Shown here: positions 47,939-57,468 of the stretch, piece by piece
How positions within the stretch are numbered: position 1 is the first letter of the stretch
Layout of the letters: each line of letters begins with the position of its first letter
NCBI GenBank assembly: GCA_009599575.1
Contig: VWND01000001.1
Location: 310,001 to 374,000, forward strand
Direction of reading: 5' to 3'
DNA: 64,000 nucleotides
Source: Blumeriella jaapii
Lineage: Eukaryota; Ascomycota; Leotiomycetes; Helotiales; Drepanopezizaceae
Made by a program: the position numbers and the translations under genes
The notes under the pieces: model-generated
Seen by the model: the letters and a program-made list of their open reading frames with translations, nothing else
Databases searched by the model: none
What the model was told of the DNA's origin: nothing

Positions 47939-48204
47939 TGTAAAACGATAATACCTTGTATTAATAAGAATTAGTAATTTTAGCTATAGTCGAGGCATAG
48001 ATTCTTTCGAGACCCTTTGCTATTAATTATTTTTAACAGGTATAAAAGCAAAGCATTTTTTTAGATAGTATTATAAGTACGCAGTCCAATTTATACTTTT
48101 ATTTATTTATTTTTTTTTTTTTCAGTTTTTTCTAGAAATTCCCTAAACTATTTTACCTACCGACATATGGCCGTATCAGTCTGGTTTTCCTACCTACTTT
48201 TACA
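47939..48204 (+). repeat. Element D 3' LTR
   Basis: 266 bp, TGTAAAACGATAAT to TACTTTTACA. Preceded by TTTAAAACAGAA (polypurine tract). The outer half is un-RIPed (CGACATATGGCCGTATCAGTCTGG), the inner half mutated: mirror of the 5' LTR. Followed by TSD GCAG at 48205-48208. Confidence 0.96.
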
Positions 48205-48489
48205 GCAGTTGTTTTCGAGATTTGCAAAAACGTAATAAAACTGGACGGTGGCGTTGCCGATTAACTGGCCGTCGACTCGTAATTTAACTTTAATTGAAGG
48301 GTATCATATATCCTATTTGGCCCTACCAAATTTGACAGAATCGGGTAAATACGGCCTGGGCCGACGATTTTCGGTAAAATCGTCGATTCGTATGTCGAGG
48401 TTTTCAAGCTGCTGCTCGAGTTTTAGGATGCGTTGCTGCATTTGTAGTTAAATAAAACTGGCAGAGCCTTCAGAAAGTGGTATAGACAT
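48205..48489 (-). pseudogene. gag: Element C Gag, codons 1-95 (N-terminal part)
   Basis: Minus strand. ATG at 48489 (MSIPLSEGSASF). After one stop at codon 14 comes a short coiled coil (QMQQRILKLEQQLENLDIRI), then RPRPYLPDSVKFG, then a capsid strand read LKVKLRVDGQLIGNATVQF and YYVFANLENN. This is the usual N-terminal organisation of fungal gypsy Gags (coiled coil, then a P-rich entry to capsid). It is split from codons 96-394 by D. Start choice: the first ATG after the leader, in the frame that continues into the CCHC-bearing part. Confidence 0.9.
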
Positions 48490-48925
48490 AATTGTATAAC
48501 GTAGCTAGTCTAGAAACGAATAAATATAAAACAAAAGGGAGATTGGTGCTGTAGTAGCTGTCGGGGGTGCTTTTGGGTCGGAAGCACTAAGTTATCGATG
48601 GAAGTAGTCGTATTAAAGTATTATAAAGCAGTGCACGCTAGTATGACGGTAGCGTACGAGAAGGTGCAATAATCGTAGTAATAGAAATAAATAGGTGGCG
48701 CAATTAATCGGAAGCGCCTGAAACAATAAATTTCGGAAGGTGTAGAATGGTGCGAAAGGTCGGATACACCGAAGACGATAAAATAGCGAGAATTGTAATC
48801 GATAAAAAGGGCAATAAACCAATAACCAATAATTAATAATCAATAAACCAATATCAATAAAATCAATAATCAATAATCAATAATCAATAATACGACGTCA
48901 CTCCGAACGAAGGGTCTGTATAGTA
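48490..48925 (-). other. 5' leader of element C with an ATTGATT-type simple repeat
   Basis: 436 bases between gag ATG and LTR. At about 48808-48893 AATCAATAATCAATAAT-type units are repeated, giving a simple repeat of 7-base and related units. The priming site would be at 48895-48925 (minus TACTATACAGACCC next to the LTR), with no obvious TGG tRNA match. A mid-leader block (48540-48780) is GC balanced and un-RIPed. No ORF of note. Confidence 0.65.
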
Positions 48926-49095
48926 TGACGAACCTCATATATTTCCCTTAAGATACAGACAGAGAGCTGAAAGGAAAGAAGCTCTCGGAGCGAACTATAT
49001 ACACTGTAGAACCCCCTGGCCCTGGCGCTACGCCAGAAATGTAACGGAAGGCTGAATAGCCGAAAGCCGAACAGCCGAAAGGCCGGGCCGTTACA
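48926..49095 (-). repeat. Element C 5' LTR (right)
   Basis: 170 bp, near-identical to 35731-35900. Three G/A differences. Ends GGGCCGTTACA and is followed by B sequence ATTTTGATTTCC. Confidence 0.95.
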
Positions 49096-50329
49096 ATTTT
49101 GATTTCCGCGTTGGTTTTTTTTTTTTTTTTTTTAATAATCGTTTATTATAATTAATATTTCGCTGATTCTGATCGCTAATACGAAAAGATTGCCATTAGG
49201 CAGCTATTACTTTTACGATAGTTTAGCGAAATTAATCGTTTCGCGCATTTTAAAAAAAATAATTATTATAAAAGCTATTTTAATCGTTTTTATTATCCGA
49301 ATTAACGTAAAAAAGTTTTTTTTGCTATTGTATAAAACCTTCGATTTTATTTTAAAATCTTTAAATTTTAATATCGGTAAATTTTAATACGAGAGTTTCG
49401 ATATTTTTATTAAGCTTTTCCAAGCCTATAAGTTTTGCAAAACGATTGAATAATATAGTAATTAATTGTTTTTTAGCGATTTCGGTAATTTTTAATGGTT
49501 GGGCATGTTTTTGTACTAAAGCTTCTACGTTTTTTTTGTAAATGAAAAAAGAAGATTTCTTTTAGTTTATAGCTTCGATAATACGTTCGCTTTGGTTTTG
49601 TTTAAAAACGAATTTCATAAATTTGAAATATTAATCGAAGATTTCAGAATTTTGTTTATTAATTTTAAAATGCTTAATAATTTTGTTGCGAATGCTGGTT
49701 AAAAAGCCAAGTAAAAACAATTTTTTTTGTTTAATTTCGCTTAAAACTTTTTTATTAACGAAAACGTTAAAAATTCTCGTATAAATACGATAATAAGCTT
49801 TAAATTTTTTAGCTTAGCGAATTATTATAACAAACTGTTTAAAAAAAGCGATAATATCGCGAATTTGCTAACGATCGTAATCTCGGAATTCCGATTTTAA
49901 AGCTTTAATTAGCTTACGCCAGTTTCGAGCCCTAATAGCCTTCTATTTATTTATCGATTTAATAATATTTTTAGTAATTAGGTTATAATAGCGAAGGAGT
50001 TTATCGAATATTTTAGTTTTAAAAACTTCGAAATTCTTACAAGTTTTTTTATATTTTTCGATAAAATCGGTAACGTTGGCGCTATTAAATAAAAGTGCAC
50101 CAGAAAAACCAAAGAAGGGCATGCGGCCTCGCATAAAAAAACGAAAAGCGTCGTTGTTTATAGTATTAGCGAAAGTATTAGTAAGGTTTGAATTAAATAA
50201 ATAAGTGTTTTCTAGAATTGCAAATTAAAGGTTTTTAATATAAAAGGAATCGTTTTTAATAAAAAAGCTATTAAAAAAGTCTTTATGTTTTCTGAAAAAA
50301 TTAAATAAAATAAAATTGCGTTTAAACAT
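49096..50329 (-). pseudogene. gag: Element B Gag remnant
   Basis: Minus strand. ATG at 50329 (MFKRNFILFNFF), equivalent to D 37793. The capsid block with RGRMPFFGFSGALLFNSANV, then DFIEKYKKTCKNF, is open at 49943-50134. The C-terminal lysine-rich half runs to about 49390 (QKF-equivalent stop), and 49096-49390 begins the Cys-rich region that continues beyond C at 35730. The plus-strand ORF at 49190-49387 is a shadow. RIP-type stops throughout. Confidence 0.82.
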
Positions 50330-50904
50330 TTAAATAGCGTATTAAAAAATTTATTTTTTAGTAGATTAACTAAATTAATATAATATTGCTATATAATCCA
50401 CGGTTTCGATATTTCGTAGCTCAAATTAATACACGTACAGCTATCTTTTTACTATTTTTAATAAAAAGCCGCAAATTGTAATTGCTACAAACATAAAGCG
50501 TAAAATCAAAAGGTTGAATTCTCGCCAAGCGTTTAACTAAAAGAAATCTAATTTAAAAGGGCCGAGCGCAGCGGTCGAAGCGTACGAACTAATATTCGAT
50601 TTGTTATTTTTAAATAAAAAAGCGATTTTCGAACTTTAAATTTCGCACGGTTCAGGATTGTCTAACCGTAATTTCAAACGTTTTTAAAATATATTGCATT
50701 TTTATAATTTAATAATTATGCGCGCGATAAAAGAAGCTATTAAAATCTTTTATATAATACAATTGCAAATAATATTATATAAAAAGTTTTTCAAGCCGTA
50801 ATAGCGAAATATCGAAATCGATTTTAATTATAAATTTAAAAAATGCATCGGCGAATATATAAAAACGAAACACCGAAGTTTAAATCTTTGCGTAAATTAT
50901 TAAA
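50330..50904 (-). other. 5' leader of element B
   Basis: Equivalent to D 37217-37792; contains the retained GGGCCGAGCGCAGCGGTCG motif near 50558-50577 and no gene. Confidence 0.55.
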
Positions 50905-51133
50905 TATAAAAGTAGATAGGAAAACCAAATTAATACGGCTATATATCGGTGGATAAAATAATCTAGGGAAATTTTAGAAAAAACTAAAAAAAAGAAAAAA
51001 AAAGTAAATGAAAATATAAATTGAACTGCGTACTTATAGTATTATCTAAGGGAATGCTTTGCTTTTATACCTGTTAAAAGTAATTAATAGCAGGGGGTCT
51101 CGGAGGGGTCCATGCCTCGACCATAGCTAAAAC
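50905..51133 (-). repeat. Element B 5' LTR, larger part
   Basis: Begins TATAAAAGTAGATAGG (TG changed to TA) and is interrupted after GCTAAAAC at 51133 by G. The remaining 38 bases are at 57431-57468, total 267 bp. TSD of G: AAAAC 51129-51133 and 57426-57430. Confidence 0.95.
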
Positions 51134-51328
51134 TGTGGGAATATGGGATGATCACGTGTAACACGTGATGTTGTAGCCTGCGCTAAGTTGGTGCATATTA
51201 GGCTGCAACCCCTATATATTTTATCGCGCAGCTAGCTAGATAGAAAGCAGATTCTATCGCAATACAACCAACAGTTATTGCAACGTTTTAATCGTGTATT
51301 ATACAATTTTTTTTTAGTAAAACCAATA
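51134..51328 (+). repeat. Element G 5' LTR
   Basis: TGTGGGAATATGGGATG to AAAACCAATA (CA to TA). A TATATATT sequence at 51213-51220 may be the TATA box. The outer half is intact, including a double E-box palindrome. Confidence 0.95.
51151..51169. promoter_or_regulatory. 19-bp palindrome with two CACGTG E-boxes, element G 5' LTR
   Basis: ATCACGTGTAACACGTGAT is a perfect palindrome around a central A, with two CACGTG cores, about 50 bp upstream of the TATA-like site. In the 3' LTR (57248-57266) both cores read TACGTG, exactly the CA>TA change of RIP. Confidence 0.6.
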
Positions 51329-53560
51329 TTAATCAGTGGTTAATTTTACGATGATTATAGACCAGCTAGATAAGCTGAAAAAGGTAGATCGCGACTGCGC
51401 GACTACGCTATTTGGGTGAAAATAGGTTTTATTCAATTTGTTTTGGGAAGCTATTTACATTTTCAGAATATTAATGACTTTTGCGATTTATTAAAAGGCT
51501 AGCTAGTATTGCGTTTATTACGTAATATATATAATATAGCAAAAATTTGCTTTCGAATTTCGCGATCGACAAGACGATTAATAATACGATATTGCTTTAG
51601 CAACTAAAAAGTTATTACTAAATCTGCCTACGCCGTATCTACTATTAAAAAAAAGGTTCGATATACCTGATATAGCTTACGAAATCGATTAATTACGGTG
51701 ATGCAAAAAGTTTAGCTTTCACCGACCTAGCGACTATTCCTCTGGTATTATAAACGGCTATATTAATATGCAAGTTATACGCTATAGAACTTCGCATAAA
51801 TACTACGATGGAAAGATGCTATGAGAGCTATTTTAGGAAGATTTTAAGAAATGGTCCGAGCAAATTTTCAAATTAGGCGTCAGAGATGCGCTTGTTTTGC
51901 TTTATAATCATTTTTTCATTTACGGTGTGTTTATGCGACAATTTAAAGGCTACAGTTACGCTAAGCTGCTTTACGATTTTTTAAATAAACGTTAATTTCC
52001 GGAATAGCAGCTTAATCAAGAGAAATTTGTGAACAGTAGGCAGGCAGTTTTGGGCTATGAGTCAGCTGTGAAACCTTATATTTAATCGTTTGAGGAAAGA
52101 ACTCGGAATAATAATAATCCTGAATATAAATATACCCTTTTTGCTACACCTATTCTAGCCCGTTTTCGATACGACCTTTTTATTTTATATTTTCGACGCT
52201 TTATGATACCAGATTTTGGTCAAGCTTTACGGCAAGAACTACGCCAGGAATTCGTTTTTTATTTTAATTTTCGATTTTAGCGATAATTATCATAAAATCA
52301 ACCGATATAGCTTTTAGAGACGTTTACAGCCATTTTTATTAAGAAGCAACAGCGCCAAATAAAGTATGCAAAAGTACTTGGGTTTCTTTTATTATATTTC
52401 GATCGCCGACCAGATAACAACGATCTTAGTAATAATGGGAGCGGTATAAAAAAGAACAATTACCGAGGCAACTATAGTAAAAAAGGTTTTGGTGGTGGAT
52501 ATAAAAACCTTGGAGAAGGAGAAGGAGAAGGAGACGATGGCGAAAGTGGAAGCAATGATTCTAATTCTCGTAATAATAATAACAACGACAGTCGTTTATT
52601 CGCAAATTTTTTAAAAATGTACGACAAGGATATAAAATACGGCGGAGGATTATGGGATATCCTTATTGAAAAACTGAAAAAGTTTTATAGCTTGTGCGAT
52701 TCGTATAATATATAGTTATATTTGTATGCAAAAGCTTTTTCTTATATGCTGAAAGACGCCGCAGACAGATATTATTTTAATATTATAGTATTACGAGGCA
52801 TGATTTTCGAGGCTATGGTTGCAGCTATGAGAAATTACTTCGAAACAGACGAAAATCGAAAGCTTTATTTTACTGTTTGGCGTATAATAATTTTTATATG
52901 CGTTTTTTTTTTTTTTTCCGATTTTGTAAATATTGGAAAAACACGTTTGGAATGTTTCGAAATTTTACTTTAACGGCTTACAACTTGCTAACAAGCTTTT
53001 ATCCCCGAATATTAATACGATTTAAACTTGCGAGATTAGCTTATTAGTGCTTGCAGTGGTGTTCCGGAATACAGGCAAGCATTTTTTAATTTTGCATTTA
53101 TGTATAAAGGAGTAGCTGCACAAATGAAATCTGCTATTAGTATATTGCAACGAGAATAAAAAGAGCGCGATGCAGGTGAAATGGAGACCAAAATGATATA
53201 TTATATACAAACCAGTTTTTATAATCTACGATACTTCGATAATTACGATTTTTTTTATAATTCTTCCGGTTTTTTTTTACAAATTTATATTATATAGATC
53301 GTATTTATAAGAAACGAGGTAAAAAGGAGAGATTTGGCAATAGAAGCTATCGAAGCAAAGGATTCCAAGGCCGTAGCAATTATTAAGATCGCGGTAATTT
53401 CCGAGGAAATTCAGGAAGTTTTCAGCCTAAAAAGTGCTGGATATGTAAAAAGAAGGAATATTAGTTTAATAAACATTTTGCTAAAAAACGAAAAAAGTCG
53501 TTTAATAAATACAACGTTAGCAAAATCTATTTCACAGGCGTTCTAGCTATTGTATAATAA
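51329..53560 (+). pseudogene. gag: Element G Gag remnant
   Basis: Plus strand, leader plus gag. The frame is recognisable from about 51960: a KLLYDFLNKR-like stretch, QAVLGYESAVKPYI (52045-52085), then FRYDLFILYFRRFMIP. A low-complexity glycine/asparagine/serine linker rich in G-E-G-E-G and N-N-N-D-S lies at 52480-52600, then the long capsid block open at 52722-52973 (YAKAFSYMLKDAADRYYFN, AMRNYFETDENRKLYF). A zinc-knuckle-like KxCxxCKKEG segment is degenerate at about 53430-53475. This is the large Gag typical of fungal copia elements. Stops are scattered. Confidence 0.8.
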
Positions 53561-54270
53561 TACAGCAGCTTTTTTCGTCGAATACGAAAGTGTCGAAGGA
53601 TTTAACGACTATGTACCAATCTTAATTTTTCCCGATAGTTATAATATTTGAAGCGTTGAAAATAGGTATTATAACGACGATTATAATAATAAGAATTACT
53701 TTACGTAAGTTTTTTATGCGGAAGCAAATGACGTTATTAATGCAGAATTAATTACTGTTTTAAAAAAAACGCTTTGCTTATTATGCTTTTACGAAGCTAG
53801 ATTTAATAAACCTTTTTATTTTAGAAGATGAAAGCCCTTTTTTGAAGATTTATATTTCAGGCATCCGCTATTTATTATACAAGTTCCAGAGGTTTTTTCC
53901 TGATTCGGGAGCTGCAGGAAAGTCTTTTGCAGGACTAGCTTAATTCAAGGCTCTATAAAGATTAATTCCAAGTTTTACTTTCGAATACTTATTAGTGATA
54001 AATACTATTAGTTTTGGAGTAATCCCTGCTACGATTATGGGTACAGCCAAAGTTATTATTTTTATTAGCGATGTTAAGTTTTACATCGTTAATACGGATA
54101 TCCCGTTTTTAATTTGCTTTAAAAAAATATAAATGTTTTGAATGTTTTTTTCGATAATTTGCATAACTTTTTTTATACGAAAGAATAGTTCAGAAGTTCT
54201 TATCGTTCGCAAATAGGGATATTTATTTTTACTTTTTAATATATAAAAAAAGCATTATTTTGTTATTTTA
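53561..54270 (+). pseudogene. pol: Element G protease remnant
   Basis: Plus strand. The retropepsin active site is intact as F-P-D-S-G-A-A-G-K-S at about 53893-53922, followed by QFKALQRLIPSF-like (with one stop) and by IIFISDVKFYIVNTDIPFLICFKKI at about 54055-54128, the conserved P-F-L-L-C-I block before the copia integrase. It is one of the few catalytic motifs in the window that RIP has left unchanged. Confidence 0.82.
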
Positions 54271-55320
54271 TAAAATTTGAATTGCGTCAGATTCACCGAC
54301 GTTAGGAACATCTTTTTATACAACGTTTTGCTATTACTTTTTTAAACGTACGGGCCAAGATTTTGAAATTGTTATTTTGAAAAAGATCGCGAAGTATTGT
54401 GATTAATGTTAATTATACGAGCAAGCCTTACGTCGATTTAAGATTTTATTAAAGGACGACTACGAGTTTAATTATTCGGTGATCGTTGATATTATGTATA
54501 TTAATGGCGATTTAGTTTTGCATATTGTGGATTTTGCAACGTTTTATAATACAAGTGGTTTTTTGAAAAACATAACCGCGAAACACGTATAGGATATACT
54601 ACGATTATATTGAATCGATTTTTACTTAGGTTTTTCCGATATTATTATCGTTGATTCAGGAACAAATTTTATTTTTCAGGAGTTTCGTTAATAAGCATAC
54701 TTTTTGGAATGTGATATTAAGATTGTCCTAGTGAAGGCTTATAATAGCGTTAGCAAGATAGAACGTTACTACGCTTTATTAAAACGTGTGTATGAGATTC
54801 TGAAAAAGCAGTTGAAAAACGAAGGTTTCGATAAGCATATGATTTTCAAAATAGCGTTCAAAGCTATTAACGATACGGCCAATCCAGATGGTATTGTATT
54901 TACGCTATTAGTATATAATGCATATTTTCGATTTTCAGAATTTGACGCTTTATCTGCTTTTGTAAGCAAGCGCCGAGAAGCTTTACGCTTTGCTATACAG
55001 GAATTACGACGCATTTAAGCTGAACGAAAAGTTTCAGATGCTTTATATATAAGAAATGGCCCGAATATTTTACAAATCCTGAATTTGCTTTTGCAATTAA
55101 ATGTTCGAGTTTATCGTAAAAAAGACGGATGGACTGGCTTTTATAAGCTAATTTCGAAAACTGAAAACGCTTGCAAAATTCTGATTAACGATAAGGTTTT
55201 TGAATTTCGAATTACGTTAGTAAAGCTTTATTATATTAAAAAAGATAAGATTCAGCAGGATAAGAATCTTTTCAATTTTTTCTTTGAAAACGCTATTTTA
55301 TTTTTTTAATTTACTATTGT
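54271..55320 (+). pseudogene. pol: Element G integrase remnant
   Basis: Plus strand. The pre-integrase H-H half is read as LRQIHRR..EHLFIQRF near 54281-54325. The core: first D in a V-D-I-M-Y-I-N-G-D-like strand at about 54484-54520, and the glutamate helix in the open stretch 54704-55018, where SVSKIERYYALLKRVYEIL corresponds to S-V-G-x-V-E-R-Y-H of the family, followed by AFKAINDTANPDGIVFTLLVYNAYFR. The C-terminal SH3-like fold (55085-55309) carries VRVYRKKDGWTGFYKLI. The D-D-E triad is partly legible. Confidence 0.9.
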
Positions 55321-55830
55321 ACAATTTACGTTTGTCGTAGAACCAACCTTTTTTGGAAACGTCGTTATTAAAAAGGGTATACGAAAACGCATTTTTTTTT
55401 TCGAAAGGCTAGGGAGCAGCAATTGCTTACAACTGACGAGTTTTATGAATTCGAGAAACAAGAGCTAAACAACGACGATATTACGATAGCGTTTTTGATA
55501 AATAAAAGCAAAGTCAATCGATTTTATATTTTCGACGATTGTATTACAAGCTTTCTTATATATAAAAAAAAGGCTGACGCTGAGTATTCGATTAAATTAC
55601 GCAAGGAGGGCGTTATTATAATCTTCGGTAAACTTTTTGAGGTTTTTCGCAATCAAAAGGTCGTTGATTTAATCGAAAAAAGAGTTTTCGAAGTAGTGCA
55701 GTACAATTCTGCTATTTATAATATTCGCATTTTCAATTCTCGTATTGTTAATAAAATTAAAGGTAAAAATACGCTTTAATTTTTCGAAAAATCAAGATTA
55801 GTTATTTAAGTTTATAACGACGATGGAAAA
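55321..55830 (+). pseudogene. Element G linker between integrase and RT
   Basis: Plus strand, acidic and lysine-rich. An open stretch at 55423-55779 (LTTDEFYEFEKQELNNDDIT, then KEGVIIIFGKLFEVF) is colinear with the integrase-RT linker of copia elements. No catalytic motif. It is probably part of the same polyprotein. Confidence 0.65.
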
Positions 55831-56760
55831 TACGATATTTTTACCTAATTTCCGATTATTCAGCGAAACAGCCAGAAATTAATTATTGCTTTTGCATTTG
55901 CTTTCGAATTGTTATGCAGCGTTATATTTTATTTACGCGATATCACCCAGGCGTATATGAATGCTAATAGGTTTTTGGAACGTTAAATTTTTGTATACTT
56001 TCCGAAGGAGTTGCGTTAAAATTATTCTGAAGGTTCGATTCTGCTGTTACATAAGCTATTATATGGTATTGTAAAAGCAGGCATTTATTGGTGGAATACG
56101 TATTATAAATATTATAAAAAGAAGTTTTATATGATTATTTTTACGTACGACCTTTGCTTATTTGTTTTTACTACGTTTTTGCATTTGCAATTGTAGAGAT
56201 GCAAACCGACGACATTTTGCAATTTGCAGACGACGATTTTTTTATTTTAAAAAAAAAGAAGCTACAGGCAGCCGATTTTAATGCTAAACCAAAGGACATT
56301 TTAACTGCGAATAATGAACTAACGTTTAATAGTAGTATTTTGTAGAAGCAGGAAGATGGTTTTATTTTTTTTAAACAAAAGGATTAAGTTAAGAAATTCG
56401 AATTGATTAAAAAAGATGGCAGTAATTATTTCGCTCAGCGCGCTCGAAGTGTTTATATTGCTAGTTTATGTTAACCAAAGGCAATTTTCGATTTTTTAGT
56501 TGCAGCGCAAATTTAACAAAAACACTTTACTGCAGACGATATCGCAACTATTAATAAGCGCTTACAGTAGATAATTAGCAATCAGGAGCGAGGATTATTA
56601 TTTATACGAGTAGATTTATTAACGGCCAAGCTATTTGTATTTGTTAACGGTTTTTTTTTGCAAACAATAAGGATTATAGCTCGCAAATTGGCTACGAGGT
56701 TTTTATTGGAAATGAGAAAAAGTTTGAAAATTCGTTTTTAAAATAAAAGAAAATCTTATT
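55831..56760 (+). pseudogene. pol: Element G reverse transcriptase remnant
   Basis: Plus strand. The palm signature YLRDITQAYMNANRFLER lies at 55930-55985 (consensus D-V-T-Q-A-Y, first catalytic D intact), then IFVYFPKELR, then LLHKLLYGIVKAGIYWWNTYYKYYKKKF at 56047-56130 (consensus L-Y-G-x-P-E-A-G-x-H-W). The second palm motif, normally Q-x-D-D, reads LQFADDDFFIL at 56217-56250 and keeps D-D. The remainder (56260-56760) carries KPKAIFDFLVAAQI-like thumb sequence. Stops of RIP type break it, but the catalytic residues look unusually well kept. Confidence 0.92.
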
Positions 56761-57230
56761 GCAGTCAGCTTTATTAAGTGCCAAAGGGTTATTCGTTTTG
56801 TTTTGGCGTTTGAGATTTATGGTATAGTAGAAGGTGTTGATATCGCTATTTGTTTAGCTATTATTTTACGAATAATTATTAGCAAATTTGATTTTTCTAA
56901 CGTTTTAGTTTTAATATGTACCGACTCGTACTTTTTGTACGAATACCTAGTAAAATTAGGTACAACGAAGGAAAAGAGACTTATAATCGATATAATAGTA
57001 TTACGACAGAGTTATGAAAAAAAAGAATTAGCAGAGGTCAGATGGATCGACGGTCAGGACAACCCAGCTAATGCAATAACGAAATCAGTTTTTAATAAAG
57101 CTTTTACGACTTTTATTAATACTAATGAAATCGAAGTACGAATAAAAGGTTGGGTGGGAAAAATAAAAACGAGCAGTTTTAATTTTCGTTGTTTTTGTAC
57201 AAATGTTATTTTATTAAAAAAAGTTGCTAG
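56761..57230 (+). pseudogene. pol: Element G RNase H remnant and 3' end
   Basis: Plus strand. An open stretch of 146 codons from 56803 gives MAFEIYGIVEGVDIAICLAI, then VLICTDSYFLYEYLVKLGTTKEKRL (catalytic D in T-D-S), then RQSYEKKELAEVRWIDGQDNPANAITK, the complete copia RNase H pattern including D-N-P-A-D-A/N-A. It ends with TNEIEVRIKGWVGK near 57165 and reaches the polypurine region AAAAAAAGTTGCTAG (57216-57230) before the LTR. This is the longest clean coding stretch in the window that matches a known domain. Confidence 0.92.
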
Positions 57231-57425
57231 TATGGGAATATAGGATGATTACGTGTAATACGTGATGTTGTAGCCTGCGTTAAATTGGTGTATATTAGGC
57301 TGCAATTCTTATATATTCTACCGCGCAGCTAGCTAGATAGAAAGCAGACCCTATCGCAATACAACCAACAGTTATTGCAACGTCTCAACCGTGTATTACA
57401 CAACCCCCCCTTAGTAAAACCAACA
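57231..57425 (+). repeat. Element G 3' LTR
   Basis: 195 bp. The inner edge is RIPed (TATGGGAATATAGGATGATTACG), the outer edge intact (CAACCCCCCCTTAGTAAAACCAACA). Followed by TSD AAAAC. Confidence 0.95.
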
Positions 57426-57430
57426 AAAAC

Positions 57431-57468
57431 TACCAACTCCTATTAATACAAGGTATCACCGTTTTACA
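57431..57468 (-). repeat. Element B 5' LTR, last 38 bases
   Basis: TACCAACTCC to CCGTTTTACA. Completes the LTR interrupted by G. Un-RIPed outer edge. Confidence 0.93.

Larger units (their letters stand above)
36950..48204 (+). mobile_element. Element D: complete family-1 Ty3/gypsy retrotransposon
   Basis: 11,255 bp, plus strand, uninterrupted: LTR 36950-37216, leader, gag, Cys-rich region, PR, RT, RH, IN, spacer, third ORF, LTR 47939-48204. TSD GCAG on both sides. It is the innermost layer of F > A > B > C > D and so must be the youngest of these five. It is nevertheless heavily RIPed throughout its interior, and serves as reference for the interrupted copies A and B. Confidence 0.96.
35731..49095 (-). 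mobile_element. Element C: gag-only LTR retrotransposon (split by D)
   Basis: LTRs 35731-35900 and 48926-49095 (170 bp each, TGACGAACC to GCCGTTACA on the plus strand), an internal region holding only a gag, and D nested at 36950-48204. Own length is about 2,106 bp. The two LTRs differ at only three G/A positions. The flanking duplication is imperfect (ATTTTTG left, ATTTTG right). C is far richer in GC than its surroundings: RIP touched it lightly, although both its host B and its guest D are saturated. No protease, RT, RNase H or integrase fits in it, so it must be non-autonomous. Confidence 0.93.
51134..57425 (+). mobile_element. Element G: complete Ty1/copia retrotransposon
   Basis: 6,292 bp, plus strand, LTRs 51134-51328 and 57231-57425 (195 bp), TSD AAAAC. 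Order gag-PR-IN-RT-RH is copia. Inserted inside the 5' LTR of B. RIP damage is moderate in gag and pol and almost absent at both outer LTR edges. It is the only copy of this family in the window, so its RIP implies other copies elsewhere in the genome. Confidence 0.96.
20094..57468 (-). mobile_element. Element B: family-1 Ty3/gypsy retrotransposon (split by E, C and G)
   Basis: Inserted in A between 20093 and 57469; TSD ATAA/GTAA differs by one G>A change consistent with RIP. Left LTR 20094-20360; right LTR 50905-51133 plus 57431-57468, itself split by G. Own sequence: 20094-20968, 27371-35730, 49096-51133, 57431-57468, about 11.3 kb. Same minus orientation as A. Confidence 0.93.

Noticed and set aside
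48808..48893. AATCAAT repeats as a possible CRISPR, origin or telomere-like array
   Set aside because: Units are short, contiguous, without spacers, and in the leader of a retroelement; a simple sequence repeat.
53334..53546. Short ORF in G as a separate gene
   Set aside because: It overlaps the Gag C-terminal/knuckle region of G in a shifted frame.
54769..55014. Minus ORF opposite the G integrase
   Set aside because: Antisense shadow; the plus strand matches a copia integrase in the same interval.
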